A stretch of 36,467 nt of DNA from Cyanobacteria bacterium RM1_2_2 (GTDB lineage Bacteria; Cyanobacteriota; Cyanobacteriia; Elainellales; Elainellaceae): assembly GCA_012033495.1 (NCBI GenBank), contig JAAUQT010000034.1, positions 1-36,467 on the forward strand, in the 5' to 3' direction. The notes beneath the pieces are model-generated. The model was not told the DNA's origin. It ran no database searches and worked only from the letters and a program-made list of their open reading frames with translations. Made by a program: the position numbers and the translations under genes. Numbering within the stretch: the first letter of the stretch is position 1; each line of letters starts with the position of its first letter. Below are positions 7,373 through 16,293 of the stretch, one piece after another.

Positions 7373-7534
7373 TGGTTCCTCCAAAACGTTAAAGTGAACA
7401 ACAATTGAACGAAAAATTCAATGAAAAGAGCACAGCCGCAGAAAAAGCAGGCTGTCAACTCAAATGCTTGAACTGCAAGCATTAATTAGGTCAGCGACTA
7501 GGACAACGGAATTGGGAGATCAAAAATTTCAGAA

Positions 7535-7657
7535 TTAGCAAGCATTGCTTTGAATTAGCTCCATGCCTTCACTCCAAAACAGTGAGGCAGCCATCAAGCT
7601 GGAACGCCTGAACTCGAATACTGGAACAAGGGATTTCATTAGCTTCTTTGCTTTCAT
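7535..7657 (-). CDS. Possible 40-residue leader ORF upstream of sodA
   Basis: ATG at 7657 opens a 40-codon frame (begins MKAKKLMKSL, ends IQSNAC, then TAA at 7535-7537). Only six bases separate the -10 hexamer proposed at 7664-7669 from this ATG. If that promoter is real, the transcript would start at or next to the start codon, as in leaderless mRNAs. The product has a basic N-terminus and no recognised family. The rest of 7385-7534 shows nothing else. The ORF could be chance; the evidence is its position alone. Confidence 0.35.
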   Translation of the reverse strand: MKAKKLMKSLVPVFEFRRSSLMAASLFWSEGMELIQSNAC

Positions 7658-7663
7658 GTCTAT

Positions 7664-7692
7664 ATCATACTCATTATGAGTATGAGTTGCAA
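7664..7692 (-). promoter_or_regulatory. Promoter with palindromic operator in its spacer
   Basis: On the minus strand, TTGCAA (7687-7692) and TATGAT (7664-7669) are separated by exactly 17 bases. A perfect 9-1-9 palindrome, CATACTCAT-T-ATGAGTATG (7666-7684), fills the spacer and overlaps the -10 box. This is the geometry of a repressor operator. Fur/PerR/Zur sites have a similar one-base-centred form but a different sequence, so the regulator is not named. It faces the 40-codon ORF and sodA. Confidence 0.6.
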
Positions 7693-7793
7693 CCTAAGAT
7701 AGCAGAAATCGGTCGATGGTCAGAGTTCTGAATTGACATCGCCTCATCTCTCGATTTGCTTTCAATGCGGGAATTTCAGTACAGGAAGTAGAT

Positions 7794-9857
7794 CTAATGC
7801 GGGAAGTGAATAATGATGATCGATAGGGTGGGGTGAAGTCGGGCGATGGCTTCCGGTGCGACCCCCAAAGCAGAAGCACCAAAGCGTTCTGGTTGATTGC
7901 CCGCCATCATAATCAGTAAATCATCGGTTTGCAGCATCCGCGACACCTTGCCCACCAGATTGCCCTGAATTCGCTGAACGGCAACGTCTGAACTAAGTTC
8001 CGGCAGGGATTGATCGGTTGCAGCGCGCCGAAAGTCAGAAATCGCGTGCAGTACGATAAAACTAGCTTTCAGTTCAGTGGCTAGAGTGCGGGCTAAAAAG
8101 AGTCCTTGCTGAAGGTTGGCTCTCACCGTTTCTCCCTCAGAAACCACCAACAGCACCCGCTTCAGAGTTTTGATCGGTTGTGGAAAGCGGCTTACCATCA
8201 CAGGCACAGTGGCACGGCGCACCACATTGTCGATCACACTGCCAAAAAAGTTTTCTCGATAGGTTGAATAGCCCTTCCAACCGCAGATCACGAGGTCAGC
8301 ATTCCGCTCTTGTGCAACTCTGACAATTCCCCGATCAATAGACCCATCAACTCGACCAATCGCTTCTACAGGCGTCACGGCAGCATGGGCAACGGTTTCT
8401 GCAAAAGCCAATAACTGCGCTTGTTGCGTTTTCGCTTCAACCGAAATCGGAGCCTGAGAATCGGTGAGAATATGCAGCGGCAGAAGGGTTCCGCCTGAAG
8501 TCTTTGCCAGAATGAGCGCCAGTTGCAGCAAGTTATCTTCCGTGTTGGGGTTGGCAACGGGAACCAAAATTCGGTAGCGAGGCGGGGCGGTATCGTTCGA
8601 GGTGCGATCGGGTTTCACCTGATGGGTCGGCGTTGCTTTGCTTCCTGCGCCCCAGCGAGCAGTGACCCAAGGCGAAACAATGCAAGTGACCAAAATCATG
8701 GCGATGGTTCCATTCACGGTCAATTGATCGACCAATTCAATCTGGTAGGCGACGGTAATGGCCGCCAACGTGGAAGCCGCCTGAGCCACCGATAGCCCAA
8801 ACATCACCATAATTGCCGATCGATCGAAGCCAAACAGTTTTCCTGATCCCCACGCTGGAACCCACTTCGCCACAATTGCCACTGCCACCATCACCCCTGA
8901 CACCAGCAGCGATTGGGGGTTTTGAATCAGCACCAACGGATTGACCAGCATTCCCACCGAAATCAGAAAAAATGGCACAAACAAAGTATTGCCAATAAAC
9001 TGAATCCGATTCATCAAAGGACTCAATTGCGGAATCAACTGGGTAATGGCAATGCCCGCCAAAAACGCGCCAATAATCGGCTCAATTTGGATCAGTTCAG
9101 CCGCATAAGAAACCACAAACAGCGTCGCTACAACGAAGGTAAACTCGGCGCCCTCATCGTGACCAAAGCGCCGGAAAAACCAGCGTCCGATGCGGGGCAC
9201 ACCCCAGAGCGTTGCAAAGGTATACACCGCTAGGGAAGGAATTAAAACAATCCAAAAGCCGGCATCTAGATTGCCTTGATGAGCTTTGACAATGACTGCG
9301 AGTACCAACAGCGCCAAAACGTTTGTAATCAGGGTTGCTCCGAGGGTGGCAGTCACGGCTTGCGTTCGCATAATGCCGAGTTTTGAGGCGATCGGGAGCG
9401 CCAAAAGCGTATGAGAAGCAAAGCAAGAAGCAACCAAAATTGCGGCTAGAAGGTTGTACTGTAGGCTGAGCATGGCCAATGTTCCCAGCCCCATCGGCAC
9501 AGCAAAGGTGGCAATTCCGAAAATCATTGCCTTATCAGCGTTGTACTTCAAGTCATCTAAGCTTGTTTCCAAACCAGCCATGAACATCAGAAACAGCAGC
9601 CCTACGGTTCCAAGCAGAATAATGGTGCTATCTCGTTCCAAAATGCCTAATCCATTGGGGCCAATCACCACCCCTGCAATAATCAAACCCACAATGCCAG
9701 GCAGCCGGATGCGCTCAAACAAAAGCGGTGCAACCAGCATAATCGCCATGATGATCAAAAAGACCCCGACTGGATCTGTAACCGGATCATTCAAGGGGTT
9801 CAGTGTTGTAGACACTGATTGCCATACCGTTTCCAGTTGTGTCCAGAGATTTCCCAT
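7794..9857 (-). CDS. CPA2-type cation/proton antiporter with two C-terminal universal-stress (USP) domains
   Basis: 687 residues. Residues about 30-402 are a CPA2 transporter core with 11-13 hydrophobic segments (FERIRLPGIVGLIIAGVVIGP; MAGLETSLDDL; GAFLAGIAI). Residues about 428-557 and 566-687 are USP domains. The first has the ATP-binding pattern GWKGYSTYRENFFGS followed by VPVMV, as in ATP-binding USPs; the second is degenerate. The protein probably exchanges Na+ or K+ for H+ across the plasma or thylakoid membrane, with the USP part as a nucleotide-sensing regulator (inference). At the usual ion-binding position in TM5 the sequence is LITNVLALLVLA, with Asn-179 where cyanobacterial homologues normally have Asp. 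ATG at 9857. Confidence 0.9.
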   Translation of the reverse strand: MGNLWTQLETVWQSVSTTLNPLNDPVTDPVGVFLIIMAIMLVAPLLFERIRLPGIVGLIIAGVVIGPNGLGILERDSTIILLGTVGLLFLMFMAGLETSLDDLKYNADKAMIFGIATFAVPMGLGTLAMLSLQYNLLAAILVASCFASHTLLALPIASKLGIMRTQAVTATLGATLITNVLALLVLAVIVKAHQGNLDAGFWIVLIPSLAVYTFATLWGVPRIGRWFFRRFGHDEGAEFTFVVATLFVVSYAAELIQIEPIIGAFLAGIAITQLIPQLSPLMNRIQFIGNTLFVPFFLISVGMLVNPLVLIQNPQSLLVSGVMVAVAIVAKWVPAWGSGKLFGFDRSAIMVMFGLSVAQAASTLAAITVAYQIELVDQLTVNGTIAMILVTCIVSPWVTARWGAGSKATPTHQVKPDRTSNDTAPPRYRILVPVANPNTEDNLLQLALILAKTSGGTLLPLHILTDSQAPISVEAKTQQAQLLAFAETVAHAAVTPVEAIGRVDGSIDRGIVRVAQERNADLVICGWKGYSTYRENFFGSVIDNVVRRATVPVMVSRFPQPIKTLKRVLLVVSEGETVRANLQQGLFLARTLATELKASFIVLHAISDFRRAATDQSLPELSSDVAVQRIQGNLVGKVSRMLQTDDLLIMMAGNQPERFGASALGVAPEAIARLHPTLSIIIIHFPH

Positions 9858-10614
9858 ATTTGTGTGTCAAGAGAGACTGAAGGCCTGACCCCTTCTGAGA
9901 ATAAGGCATAACGTCCGTTCTCTTCTATGCGCTGGTTAAATTGCTTGAGCCGCAACAAAGGAAACATGAGCTTTTGACAAATTGCATCGCCCCTAACAGC
10001 GCATGATCTGGACATGGAACCCTATGCAGCTAAGCTTTTTGGCAATATCTGCTGCTTCGCATAACCGTAAATTGTGAATGATCATCATGCCGTCTGTAAT
10101 ATTCTTCTGCCTTGCGAAAGATGACAATCTGATGAGTTGATGCTGCGTGCTTTTGCCCTCCCTACTTTTCAACCAAACCTATCCAATTCTTTTCTTCATT
10201 CAATTCTCGCTCCATGTTCTCTAACGTGACCTATCCTAGTTCTGCACGAAATTGGGGTTCGGCTGCGCTCACCCCGCTTTAGTCTTTGGCTTGAGCGTTG
10301 AGCGTTGAGCAGAGTCGGGATGCATCTGCTTTCTAATTGCATCTGTCTAAATAGCAGTCGTAAATGATTGATAGAAAAGGTGAAGGGGAAATATCCCTTG
10401 CTCGAAAAGTTCCTAAACCTTTCTTGGTTTCTTTTATAGATGCCTTTGGGAGGAGGTGTAGATGTGAGCTACCCTTATTGTCTTTCAGGATTAACTCATT
10501 AAATCACTGGAAAATTCTTAGATAATCATCAGAACGTTCTCAGAGTTGAGACCCATGATAGAAGCCAATGCAGTGAAATTCATCACTGGTGTTTTCAACA
10601 AAGGAGTTACCATC
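9858..10614. other. Long intergenic region, no convincing gene
   Basis: About 750 bp between divergent genes. It contains three tandem copies of TTGAGCG (10291-10310) and the small dispersed motif ggttcggctgcgctcacccc (10256-10275). There is also a minus-strand 31-codon stretch around 10010-10105 that I do not trust. The promoters of both flanking genes should lie here, but no clear -35/-10 pair was picked. Confidence 0.5.
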
Positions 10615-10914
10615 GTGAAACATTCCATTCTCACAGGCTTATCAATCCTGGCACTGTCTACCCTCGCTTTACCTGTCACAGCAGCAGAACAGCCTACTGC
10701 TGAAGTTTCTCAGCACATCAGCAACAAACAAGCTGAGCCAGAATTTGAGAGAGTGCGTTTAGAATTGCTTGAAGACCTAGACAAAATGTTTGAACAAATG
10801 CGCCAAGAGATGATGAGCGAAATGGATGCAGAGCTTGAGCAAATGCATGAGGAAATGGTAAGGGCTGTAAATGAGCGCTTCAGACAGGCTGCTGAACAAC
10901 GAATCAATCGATAA
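10615..10914 (+). CDS. Small exported Met/Glu-rich helical protein
   Basis: 99 residues. The GTG at 10615 is chosen as start because AAGGAG (10601-10606) sits 8 bases upstream and the reading then begins with a classical signal peptide (KHSILTGLSILALSTLALPVTA, cleavage after about residue 23, VTA-AEQ). In-frame starts at 10546 and 10555 would bury it. The mature part is one long charged helix with seven Met residues in about 25 positions (KMFEQMRQEMMSEMDAELEQ) and many Glu. It is periplasmic by prediction. Met-rich helices can bind Cu(I) or act as Spy-like chaperones, but no family is recognised, so this is speculation. An imperfect hairpin at 10939-10970 follows without a T-run. Confidence 0.7.
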   Translation: MKHSILTGLSILALSTLALPVTAAEQPTAEVSQHISNKQAEPEFERVRLELLEDLDKMFEQMRQEMMSEMDAELEQMHEEMVRAVNERFRQAAEQRINR

Positions 10915-11044
10915 ATTGTCCATTTTGAACTCATGAATTCTGAGGATTGAAAAGCCGTTCAGTCCTCGGATGACTTGTGTTGATGTTGCAGGGGTGTGAA
11001 AGGTACGACTTCCTGGTTTTTGTGATAAGAACTTGCCTATCCGC

Positions 11045-11081
11045 ATAACGCAGGCTGGATAACACAGGCTGGATAACGCAG
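11045..11081. repeat. 14-bp tandem repeat, 2.6 copies
   Basis: ATAACGCAGGCTGG (11045-11058) is followed by ATAACACAGGCTGG (11059-11072) and ATAACGCAG (11073-11081). It lies between convergent genes (end of the Met-rich gene and end of nrtS). No coding role is visible. Confidence 0.8.
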
Positions 11082-11139
11082 ATCGGAAACTGAACATCTT
11101 CTAAATTGATCCTCCGACTCCAATCCTATCTCTTCAACA

Positions 11140-11397
11140 TCAATGCTTCCCTGAACGCGCCGAGTGATTGCTAATTTTACGACGATAGCTATATTGGCCA
11201 TATACACTAACGAGATAAGGCATAACATAGGTGAGAACAACAGAAACCCACCGTTCCTGATTCATTTCTCTCCGAAGCAAGGCAGCCCCGTGGTTAATCA
11301 GAAAAAGCAAAGTGCCTACAAATAAAGCCGTCTTTAAGCCGGTTGGAATCAATTCTGCATCAAACAGGCTGATAATGTATCCTTTGATGTCTCTCAT
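11140..11397 (-). CDS. nrtS: NrtS-like small nitrate/nitrite transporter subunit
   Basis: 85 residues from the ATG at 11397 (a TTG two codons earlier is less likely). Two membrane helices: about 18-38 (LKTALFVGTLLFLINHGAALL) and 50-68 (VSVVLTYVMPYLVSVYGQY). The INHGxxLL and LLTYxxPYLVxxxGQY motifs match the NrtS family, described in cyanobacteria as small low-affinity nitrate/nitrite transporters (family knowledge from memory). Usually two paralogues act together; only one is in this window. No nitrate-assimilation gene is adjacent. The C-terminus is basic (RRKISNHSARSGKH). Confidence 0.7.
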   Translation of the reverse strand: MRDIKGYIISLFDAELIPTGLKTALFVGTLLFLINHGAALLRREMNQERWVSVVLTYVMPYLVSVYGQYSYRRKISNHSARSGKH

Positions 11398-11656
11398 AGC
11401 CAAACCATCTGCGCTTTACAGTGCTTAACCTTAATACACAGCGCTATTTTTCATTGTAATTTATGAACACTTTGGTCAGGTCAGCAGGAGACAGAAAACA
11501 GGCACTCCTTGAAGGAAAGAGAATAACTTACGCCATTCAGAAATCTAAAGAATGGGAATTAAACGACCCGTTAAATTTGGTGTACCACCTACACATTACC
11601 CATCTGCACATTACCCAATAGTTGGTGGAGCGTTACTCAAAGCGTTCTCAACTTGT

Positions 11657-13357
11657 TTAGAGCCAGCGTTCTAAAAGTGCTCTTAAATTTTCAAGTTTAA
11701 TTGGCTTACTAATGTAATCATCCATTCCAGATTCTAGGCACTTTTCGCGGTCGCCCACCATCGCATGAGCCGTTACACCAATGATGACTATTCGATGTTG
11801 CGAATCTTCATGTTGCCGGAATTGTTGCGTTGCCTCATAACCATCCAAAATCGGCATTTGGCAATCCATCAATACAATGTCATAAACGTGATTGGATAGC
11901 TTCACCAGAGCTTCCTGACCATTGTTTGCCACCTCTGCCGTATAGCCCAAAAATTTCAGCATTTGAACGATTAGCTGCTGATTTATTCTCATATCTTCTA
12001 CAACCAAAATTCGGGCAGTGTGTGCAACTGTAGATAATTCAGCCGCAGAACTTGAGTCAGTTAAAGCTGAATCAGAGGGTTCTACATTTGGGCGTTTAGG
12101 CTGCTCTAGGGCAACTGTGAAACAAAACGTAGATCCCTGACCTAAAGAACTCTCGACGTCGATTTCGCCACCCATTAAATGAATAATTCTGCGGCAAATT
12201 GTCAGCCCTAAACCTGTTCCGTCAAAGCATCGAGTTGAGGATGTATCGGCTTGAGTGAACGGCTCAAAAATTCGGGCTTGATCTGCTGGGGAAATCCCCA
12301 TTCCTGTATCTTCAATACTAAAACGGAGCTTGATCTTGTTGTCTTCTTCAGATTGCGTTTGTTTCTCAACCTTAAGGGAAACTTGACCAGAGCTTGTAAA
12401 CTTCATCGCATTGCTGAGCAAGTTCGTCAACACTTGTTGCAAGCGCTTCATGGAACCAATCAGATATTGAGGAACGCTAGGTGCGACAGTTACGCTAAAG
12501 TTCAACCCTTTTGCATCGGCTTTCGGTTTAAATATCCAAACTAAACTTTGAATAAGCTCTTTCAGATCAAACTCGCTTGCATCAAACTGAAGTTTTTCGG
12601 CTTCCAGTTTTGACAGATCCAAAATGTCATTAATAATTCCTAACAGCATTTCTCCACTTCGAGTAATGCGCTGCACATGCTCTCGCTGTTCCTGATCTAG
12701 ATCGGTGAGTTCCAACAATTGGGTATAACCCAGAACGGAAGTCATCGGAGTACGAATTTCGTGGCTCATATTGGCAAGAAATTCGCTTTTGACACGGTTA
12801 GCTACCTCTGCGGCTTCTTTGCTAACCAGGAGCATCGCGGCTTGCTGCTTCAGTTCTGCTGTCCGCTGTTCGACTTGTTGTTCCAGGCTGTTGTTGAGAT
12901 CTGCCAGTTCTCGATTGGCTTGACTCAGAGCAAGATTTTGTTGCATCAGTTGCTGGTCTTGGAAATAGCTCCGAACAGCTTCTCGTACCGTTAATTCCAG
13001 ATCGATTCCATTCCAGGGTTTAGGAAGATAGCGATACAGATTGGCATGGTTAACCGCATAAACCACATTATCTAGCTGGGCTAGTCCGGTTAGCAAAACG
13101 GTGCGGGTTTGGGGGTATAGCGCGTGGATTTGACTCAGCAGTTGATCGCCTCCGATCGAGGGCATGACTTGGTCACAGATTACAACGGGGATCGGGATGT
13201 GTCTTTGGGTTAGATCTGCAAATACACTCAGGGCTTCATCGCCACTTTCTGCCAAAGCAAAAGTATAGTCAGCACCCAGCAACCGTCCTAATTGATCGCG
13301 TAAGCTGCGTAATACAGCCAGTTCGTCATCGATGCAAACAATCGCCGCTTTCATCAT
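11657..13357 (-). CDS. Hybrid histidine kinase: REC - coiled coil - HisKA - HATPase - REC
   Basis: 566 residues, soluble. The order is an N-terminal receiver (DD at 10-11, phospho-acceptor Asp about 62 in VICDQVMP, Lys in PKPW), a coiled coil (about 140-190), HisKA with phospho-His about 199 ([10 protein letters not shown]), HATPase_c (N-box [25 protein letters not shown]) and a C-terminal receiver (VVED, Asp about 498 in LMDCQMP). ATG at 13357 is preferred over TTG 13360 because AGGAA lies upstream. The start overlaps the end of the receiver gene by 32 bp, implying translational coupling. Together with the upstream kinase it could form a multistep phosphorelay. The N-terminal REC type (CDQVMP...LLTG...KPW) is common in cyanobacterial RpfG/HD-GYP-like regulators. 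Confidence 0.95.
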   Translation of the reverse strand: MMKAAIVCIDDELAVLRSLRDQLGRLLGADYTFALAESGDEALSVFADLTQRHIPIPVVICDQVMPSIGGDQLLSQIHALYPQTRTVLLTGLAQLDNVVYAVNHANLYRYLPKPWNGIDLELTVREAVRSYFQDQQLMQQNLALSQANRELADLNNSLEQQVEQRTAELKQQAAMLLVSKEAAEVANRVKSEFLANMSHEIRTPMTSVLGYTQLLELTDLDQEQREHVQRITRSGEMLLGIINDILDLSKLEAEKLQFDASEFDLKELIQSLVWIFKPKADAKGLNFSVTVAPSVPQYLIGSMKRLQQVLTNLLSNAMKFTSSGQVSLKVEKQTQSEEDNKIKLRFSIEDTGMGISPADQARIFEPFTQADTSSTRCFDGTGLGLTICRRIIHLMGGEIDVESSLGQGSTFCFTVALEQPKRPNVEPSDSALTDSSSAAELSTVAHTARILVVEDMRINQQLIVQMLKFLGYTAEVANNGQEALVKLSNHVYDIVLMDCQMPILDGYEATQQFRQHEDSQHRIVIIGVTAHAMVGDREKCLESGMDDYISKPIKLENLRALLERWL

Positions 13358-13757
13358 CAAATTTCCTCAGACCCGTTGTAATAACTTCAATCAGTGTTTC
13401 TTCGCTCCAGGGTTTAGCGATATAGGCGTGTAGATTGGCATATTGCCGTGCTCGTTCAATTGCGGCAGCATCCGCATGTCCAGTCAGTAAAACCGTTACA
13501 ATTTCAGGAAACTGTTGATGAACCTGAATTAGAAACTCATCTCCGCGGACACCAGGCATCAACCAGTCTGAGACAATGATCAAAATCCGTACACCATCAT
13601 CATTGAGTTCTTCGATCACCTCCCAGGCTTCATTTGCACTTTCGGCCATTGCGTAACGGTATTGATTACCAAAATGCTTCGAGATCTGATCCCGTAGCCC
13701 TAGCAATACAGTTCGTTCATCATCTACACAGATAATTGCTTTATTCGATAGAGCCAT
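13326..13757 (-). CDS. Single-domain response regulator (receiver only)
   Basis: 143 residues from the ATG at 13757 ([14 protein letters not shown]); upstream in-frame codons look non-coding. The receiver residues are all present: the VDDE acidic pair, phospho-Asp in [10 protein letters not shown], Thr in VLLTGHAD, and Lys in AKPW. There is no output domain. The sequence closely resembles the N-terminal receiver of the downstream hybrid kinase, which suggests duplication. It lies 164 bp after the membrane kinase gene and overlaps the hybrid kinase start. Likely role: phosphate shuttle between the two kinases (inference). Confidence 0.92.
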   Translation of the reverse strand: MALSNKAIICVDDERTVLLGLRDQISKHFGNQYRYAMAESANEAWEVIEELNDDGVRILIIVSDWLMPGVRGDEFLIQVHQQFPEIVTVLLTGHADAAAIERARQYANLHAYIAKPWSEETLIEVITTGLRKFDDESGDCLHR

Positions 13758-13921
13758 ACATTGATTGCCTGTAATATTTCTCAATACATACAACAATCTC
13801 AACATTCCCGATATTTGCAGCAAAAACAACATTTACTTTACAGATTTTACGCAAAAAATATCGAACATCATGCAAAACATGGAGAAATTTACTGAAAAGT
13901 CCTAAAAGTAGAGTGAAATAT

Positions 13922-15874
13922 TCAGCCTAATTTCTGATAGCTCTCTTTTTCTGCTATAGCGATTTCTACTGAGGCAGGATCGAGAGGTAGCCGAACCGTG
14001 AATGTTGTATGCCCCGGAATGCTTTCTAGTTCAATTTTTCCGTGGTGTTTGTCAACAATATTTTTGACAATACTTAGCCCTAGCCCAGTGCCTTCTCCTA
14101 CGGCTTTGGTCGTAAAGAATGGCTCAAAAATTCGAGCTTGGATTTCTGGAGGGATACCATCTCCCATATCCGTGATTTGGACAACAACATACTGTGCCTG
14201 TTCCGCAGTTGTGATGGTGAGGTTCCCTCGGTAATTCATTGCCTGGATCGCGTTGCTGATCAGATTCGACCAAACTTGAATCAGTTCTTCAGGGTGGCAA
14301 AGAACCGGTGGCAGAGCCGCATACTTTTTTTCGATTTTAATACCGCGTTTAATTTGATTTTGATAAAGCGTCAGCACGGTATTGATGCCATCGGAAATCG
14401 AAGCATAAATCGGCACTCCCATTACATCTTGCCGGACATAGTTTTTAAGCGCATAGACAATCCTCGTCGCTTGCCCAACAGCAAGGTGAATATTCTGGCT
14501 ATTATTCTGAATAATCGCTAATTGATAGGCTGTTTCGAGCAGCGTCGGAGCATTAGCTGTTTTCAGCAGCGGCAAAATTGGGTCGAGCGGAGCCATGATG
14601 CTCATTCTGCTCAGGGTTTCGGCTAGGATATCGGCATTTGCTAAACCTAGGTCTATGAGCGTTTGTTGAATGCGGCGTTTTAACTGACGTTCTTCCCGTG
14701 AAGAAAGGAGTTCTTGCGGTTGTCGCGTCCAAGCAAGGAGCGTTAAGAAATCGGCGAGTTGAGCGGGAGGGAGCGTTTGCAGCAGGGGTGGCAATTCTCG
14801 TAAGGACTGCTTTAGGGCAGCAGTCATGTTGCCGATGGAAGCCTGAATTACTCCCAAGGGCGTGTTAATTTCGTGGGCAATACCAGCTACCAGTTGTCCC
14901 AATGACGACATTTTTTCGGCATGGATCAGTTTCGCCTGATTTTTTTCTAAATCGCCTAGCGTTTGGTGTAATTGTTGGATTTGCTGATTGAGCAATCCGC
15001 TTTCCGCTAGCTGTTCGGCCATTTGGTTGAAAGCTTTGCCTAGTCGTCCAACTTCGTCTTTACCCGTCATCGGAATGCGAACATCAACATTCCCCTGAGC
15101 CAGTTGTTGAGTCATGAGCGTCAGCTTACGAATAGGAGAGGCAATCGCTCTGGCAGTGAGGATGGAGAGCAAACCCGCAATCGCAGCCGAGCCTACCATC
15201 GTGAAGCTAATCAACCACAAACGCAGAGTGCTGGCATTGAGAATGGCAACCTGTGCCAGTTCATATTCATCGCGGATCAGAGCCGTCAAATTCGTCAGAT
15301 CATGAGTCAGATCATGAGTTTGCTGCGAGAATGCGCGTTGCTCTAGTTTGTCCAAGGCTGCCTTGAAGCGAATCCCCATGTCAGGCGTGAACGCTGCTGG
15401 ATCGAGGACAGGGGGCAGTTGATCAAACGTTTGAAAGTATTTATCCTGGAGGTTCCCATATTGCTCGAAAAACATCTCCAGGGCCGATAGCTCCTCAGCA
15501 GACTCAACCTCTTCTTCCCCCTTTGTGTGGTTTTCAGTCTCCTTGAACTCTTGCCAGACTTGTCGATATCGGTTGTAGTCCTGCCGCCATTCGACGTAAG
15601 CCAGGGGTAGGCGTTCAGGATCAGACAACGATTCTTCAACATTGTCCTGATGGATTGATACTTCCAGCGCGTCTACTTGTAGGCGGGTGAGAAGCTGTAG
15701 TTCTTCCAGCGCATCTCTGCCTAGGGCTTCTGCCCAACGTTGCTGCTGATCGGTTAGCAAAATCCCGATCGCTGTCCCTACGATCGCAATGCCTAACGAT
15801 AGCCCGTAACCTAAGGCAATTTTTTGTTGAACCTGCAAATTATGAAACCAGTCCTTAATTCGACGGTTTACCAT
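13922..15874 (-). CDS. Membrane sensor histidine kinase with HAMP domain
   Basis: 650 residues. TM1 is about 18-41 and TM2 about 218-241, framing a roughly 175-residue helical extracytoplasmic sensor with no recognised ligand motif. HAMP about 241-292 (ASPIRKLTLMTQQLAQGNVD). HisKA has His-334 in GIAHEINTPLG. HATPase_c has Asn-537/Asn-541 (WSNLISNAIQAM), DMGDGIP at 569, and GEGTGLGLSIVK at 593. Between the H-box and the N-box are about 200 residues, far more than the usual 110 or so, because a helical segment (about 345-470) is inserted. It is the first gene of the signalling cluster running to 11657. ATG at 15874. Confidence 0.95.
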   Translation of the reverse strand: MVNRRIKDWFHNLQVQQKIALGYGLSLGIAIVGTAIGILLTDQQQRWAEALGRDALEELQLLTRLQVDALEVSIHQDNVEESLSDPERLPLAYVEWRQDYNRYRQVWQEFKETENHTKGEEEVESAEELSALEMFFEQYGNLQDKYFQTFDQLPPVLDPAAFTPDMGIRFKAALDKLEQRAFSQQTHDLTHDLTNLTALIRDEYELAQVAILNASTLRLWLISFTMVGSAAIAGLLSILTARAIASPIRKLTLMTQQLAQGNVDVRIPMTGKDEVGRLGKAFNQMAEQLAESGLLNQQIQQLHQTLGDLEKNQAKLIHAEKMSSLGQLVAGIAHEINTPLGVIQASIGNMTAALKQSLRELPPLLQTLPPAQLADFLTLLAWTRQPQELLSSREERQLKRRIQQTLIDLGLANADILAETLSRMSIMAPLDPILPLLKTANAPTLLETAYQLAIIQNNSQNIHLAVGQATRIVYALKNYVRQDVMGVPIYASISDGINTVLTLYQNQIKRGIKIEKKYAALPPVLCHPEELIQVWSNLISNAIQAMNYRGNLTITTAEQAQYVVVQITDMGDGIPPEIQARIFEPFFTTKAVGEGTGLGLSIVKNIVDKHHGKIELESIPGHTTFTVRLPLDPASVEIAIAEKESYQKLG

Positions 15875-16259
15875 CTTGTACTATTACCCTCAGCAATTAT
15901 TTTATCTAAAACACCCTCTGAAAATTGACTAAAACTATCTATCGCAATCATCTCAATCATACTGAGAGTTGCGATTACTTTCATGAAACTTTTCTCATCT
16001 AAGTTAAGTCATGTGTTTAAGATATACTAGCGTGAATAGTTTTAAGTATTATAAAAATATGTCAGATTGATGTTCTAAATAGAGGTTTGTCGTCATATTC
16101 CCAAGGTAAGAATTTTTGACGCCAAGAATATATTTAGAATCAGAATTATCTACTCCTGCGTCACAACTTGCCTCATCCTGTCGGACAAATCTTATCGTCC
16201 TACATGAGCCTGATGGAACGACAAACAGAGCCTTTGCGCTGCGTTTAAAAGGGATTCTT
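15875..16259. other. AT-rich intergenic region, no gene seen
   Basis: About 385 bp between the kinase start and the end of ogt. It is noticeably AT-rich (15890-16130) and should hold the promoter of the kinase cluster on the minus strand; TAAAAT near 15900 is a possible -10 box. No ORF, RNA gene or terminator could be supported. Confidence 0.4.
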
Positions 16260-16293
16260 GCTGCTCAATGCTGGTAGCTGCTCAATGCTGGTA
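16260..16293. repeat. Perfect 17-bp tandem duplication across the ogt stop codon
   Basis: GCTGCTCAATGCTGGTA occurs at 16260-16276 and again at 16277-16293. The copy inside the gene contains the stop (TGA, 16282-16284) and the last three codons, so the outer copy is simply extra 3' sequence. The protein is unaffected. Confidence 0.9.

Noticed and set aside
9800-10015. 71-codon minus-strand ORF upstream of the antiporter gene
   Set aside because: It overlaps the antiporter start in another frame, with no ribosome site or recognisable sequence. It is more likely promoter DNA.
10010-10105. 31-codon minus-strand ORF (MMIIHNLRLCEAADIAKKLS...)
   Set aside because: It looks faintly protein-like but is short and isolated, and has no signals. 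It could be a gene scrap, but there is not enough to annotate.
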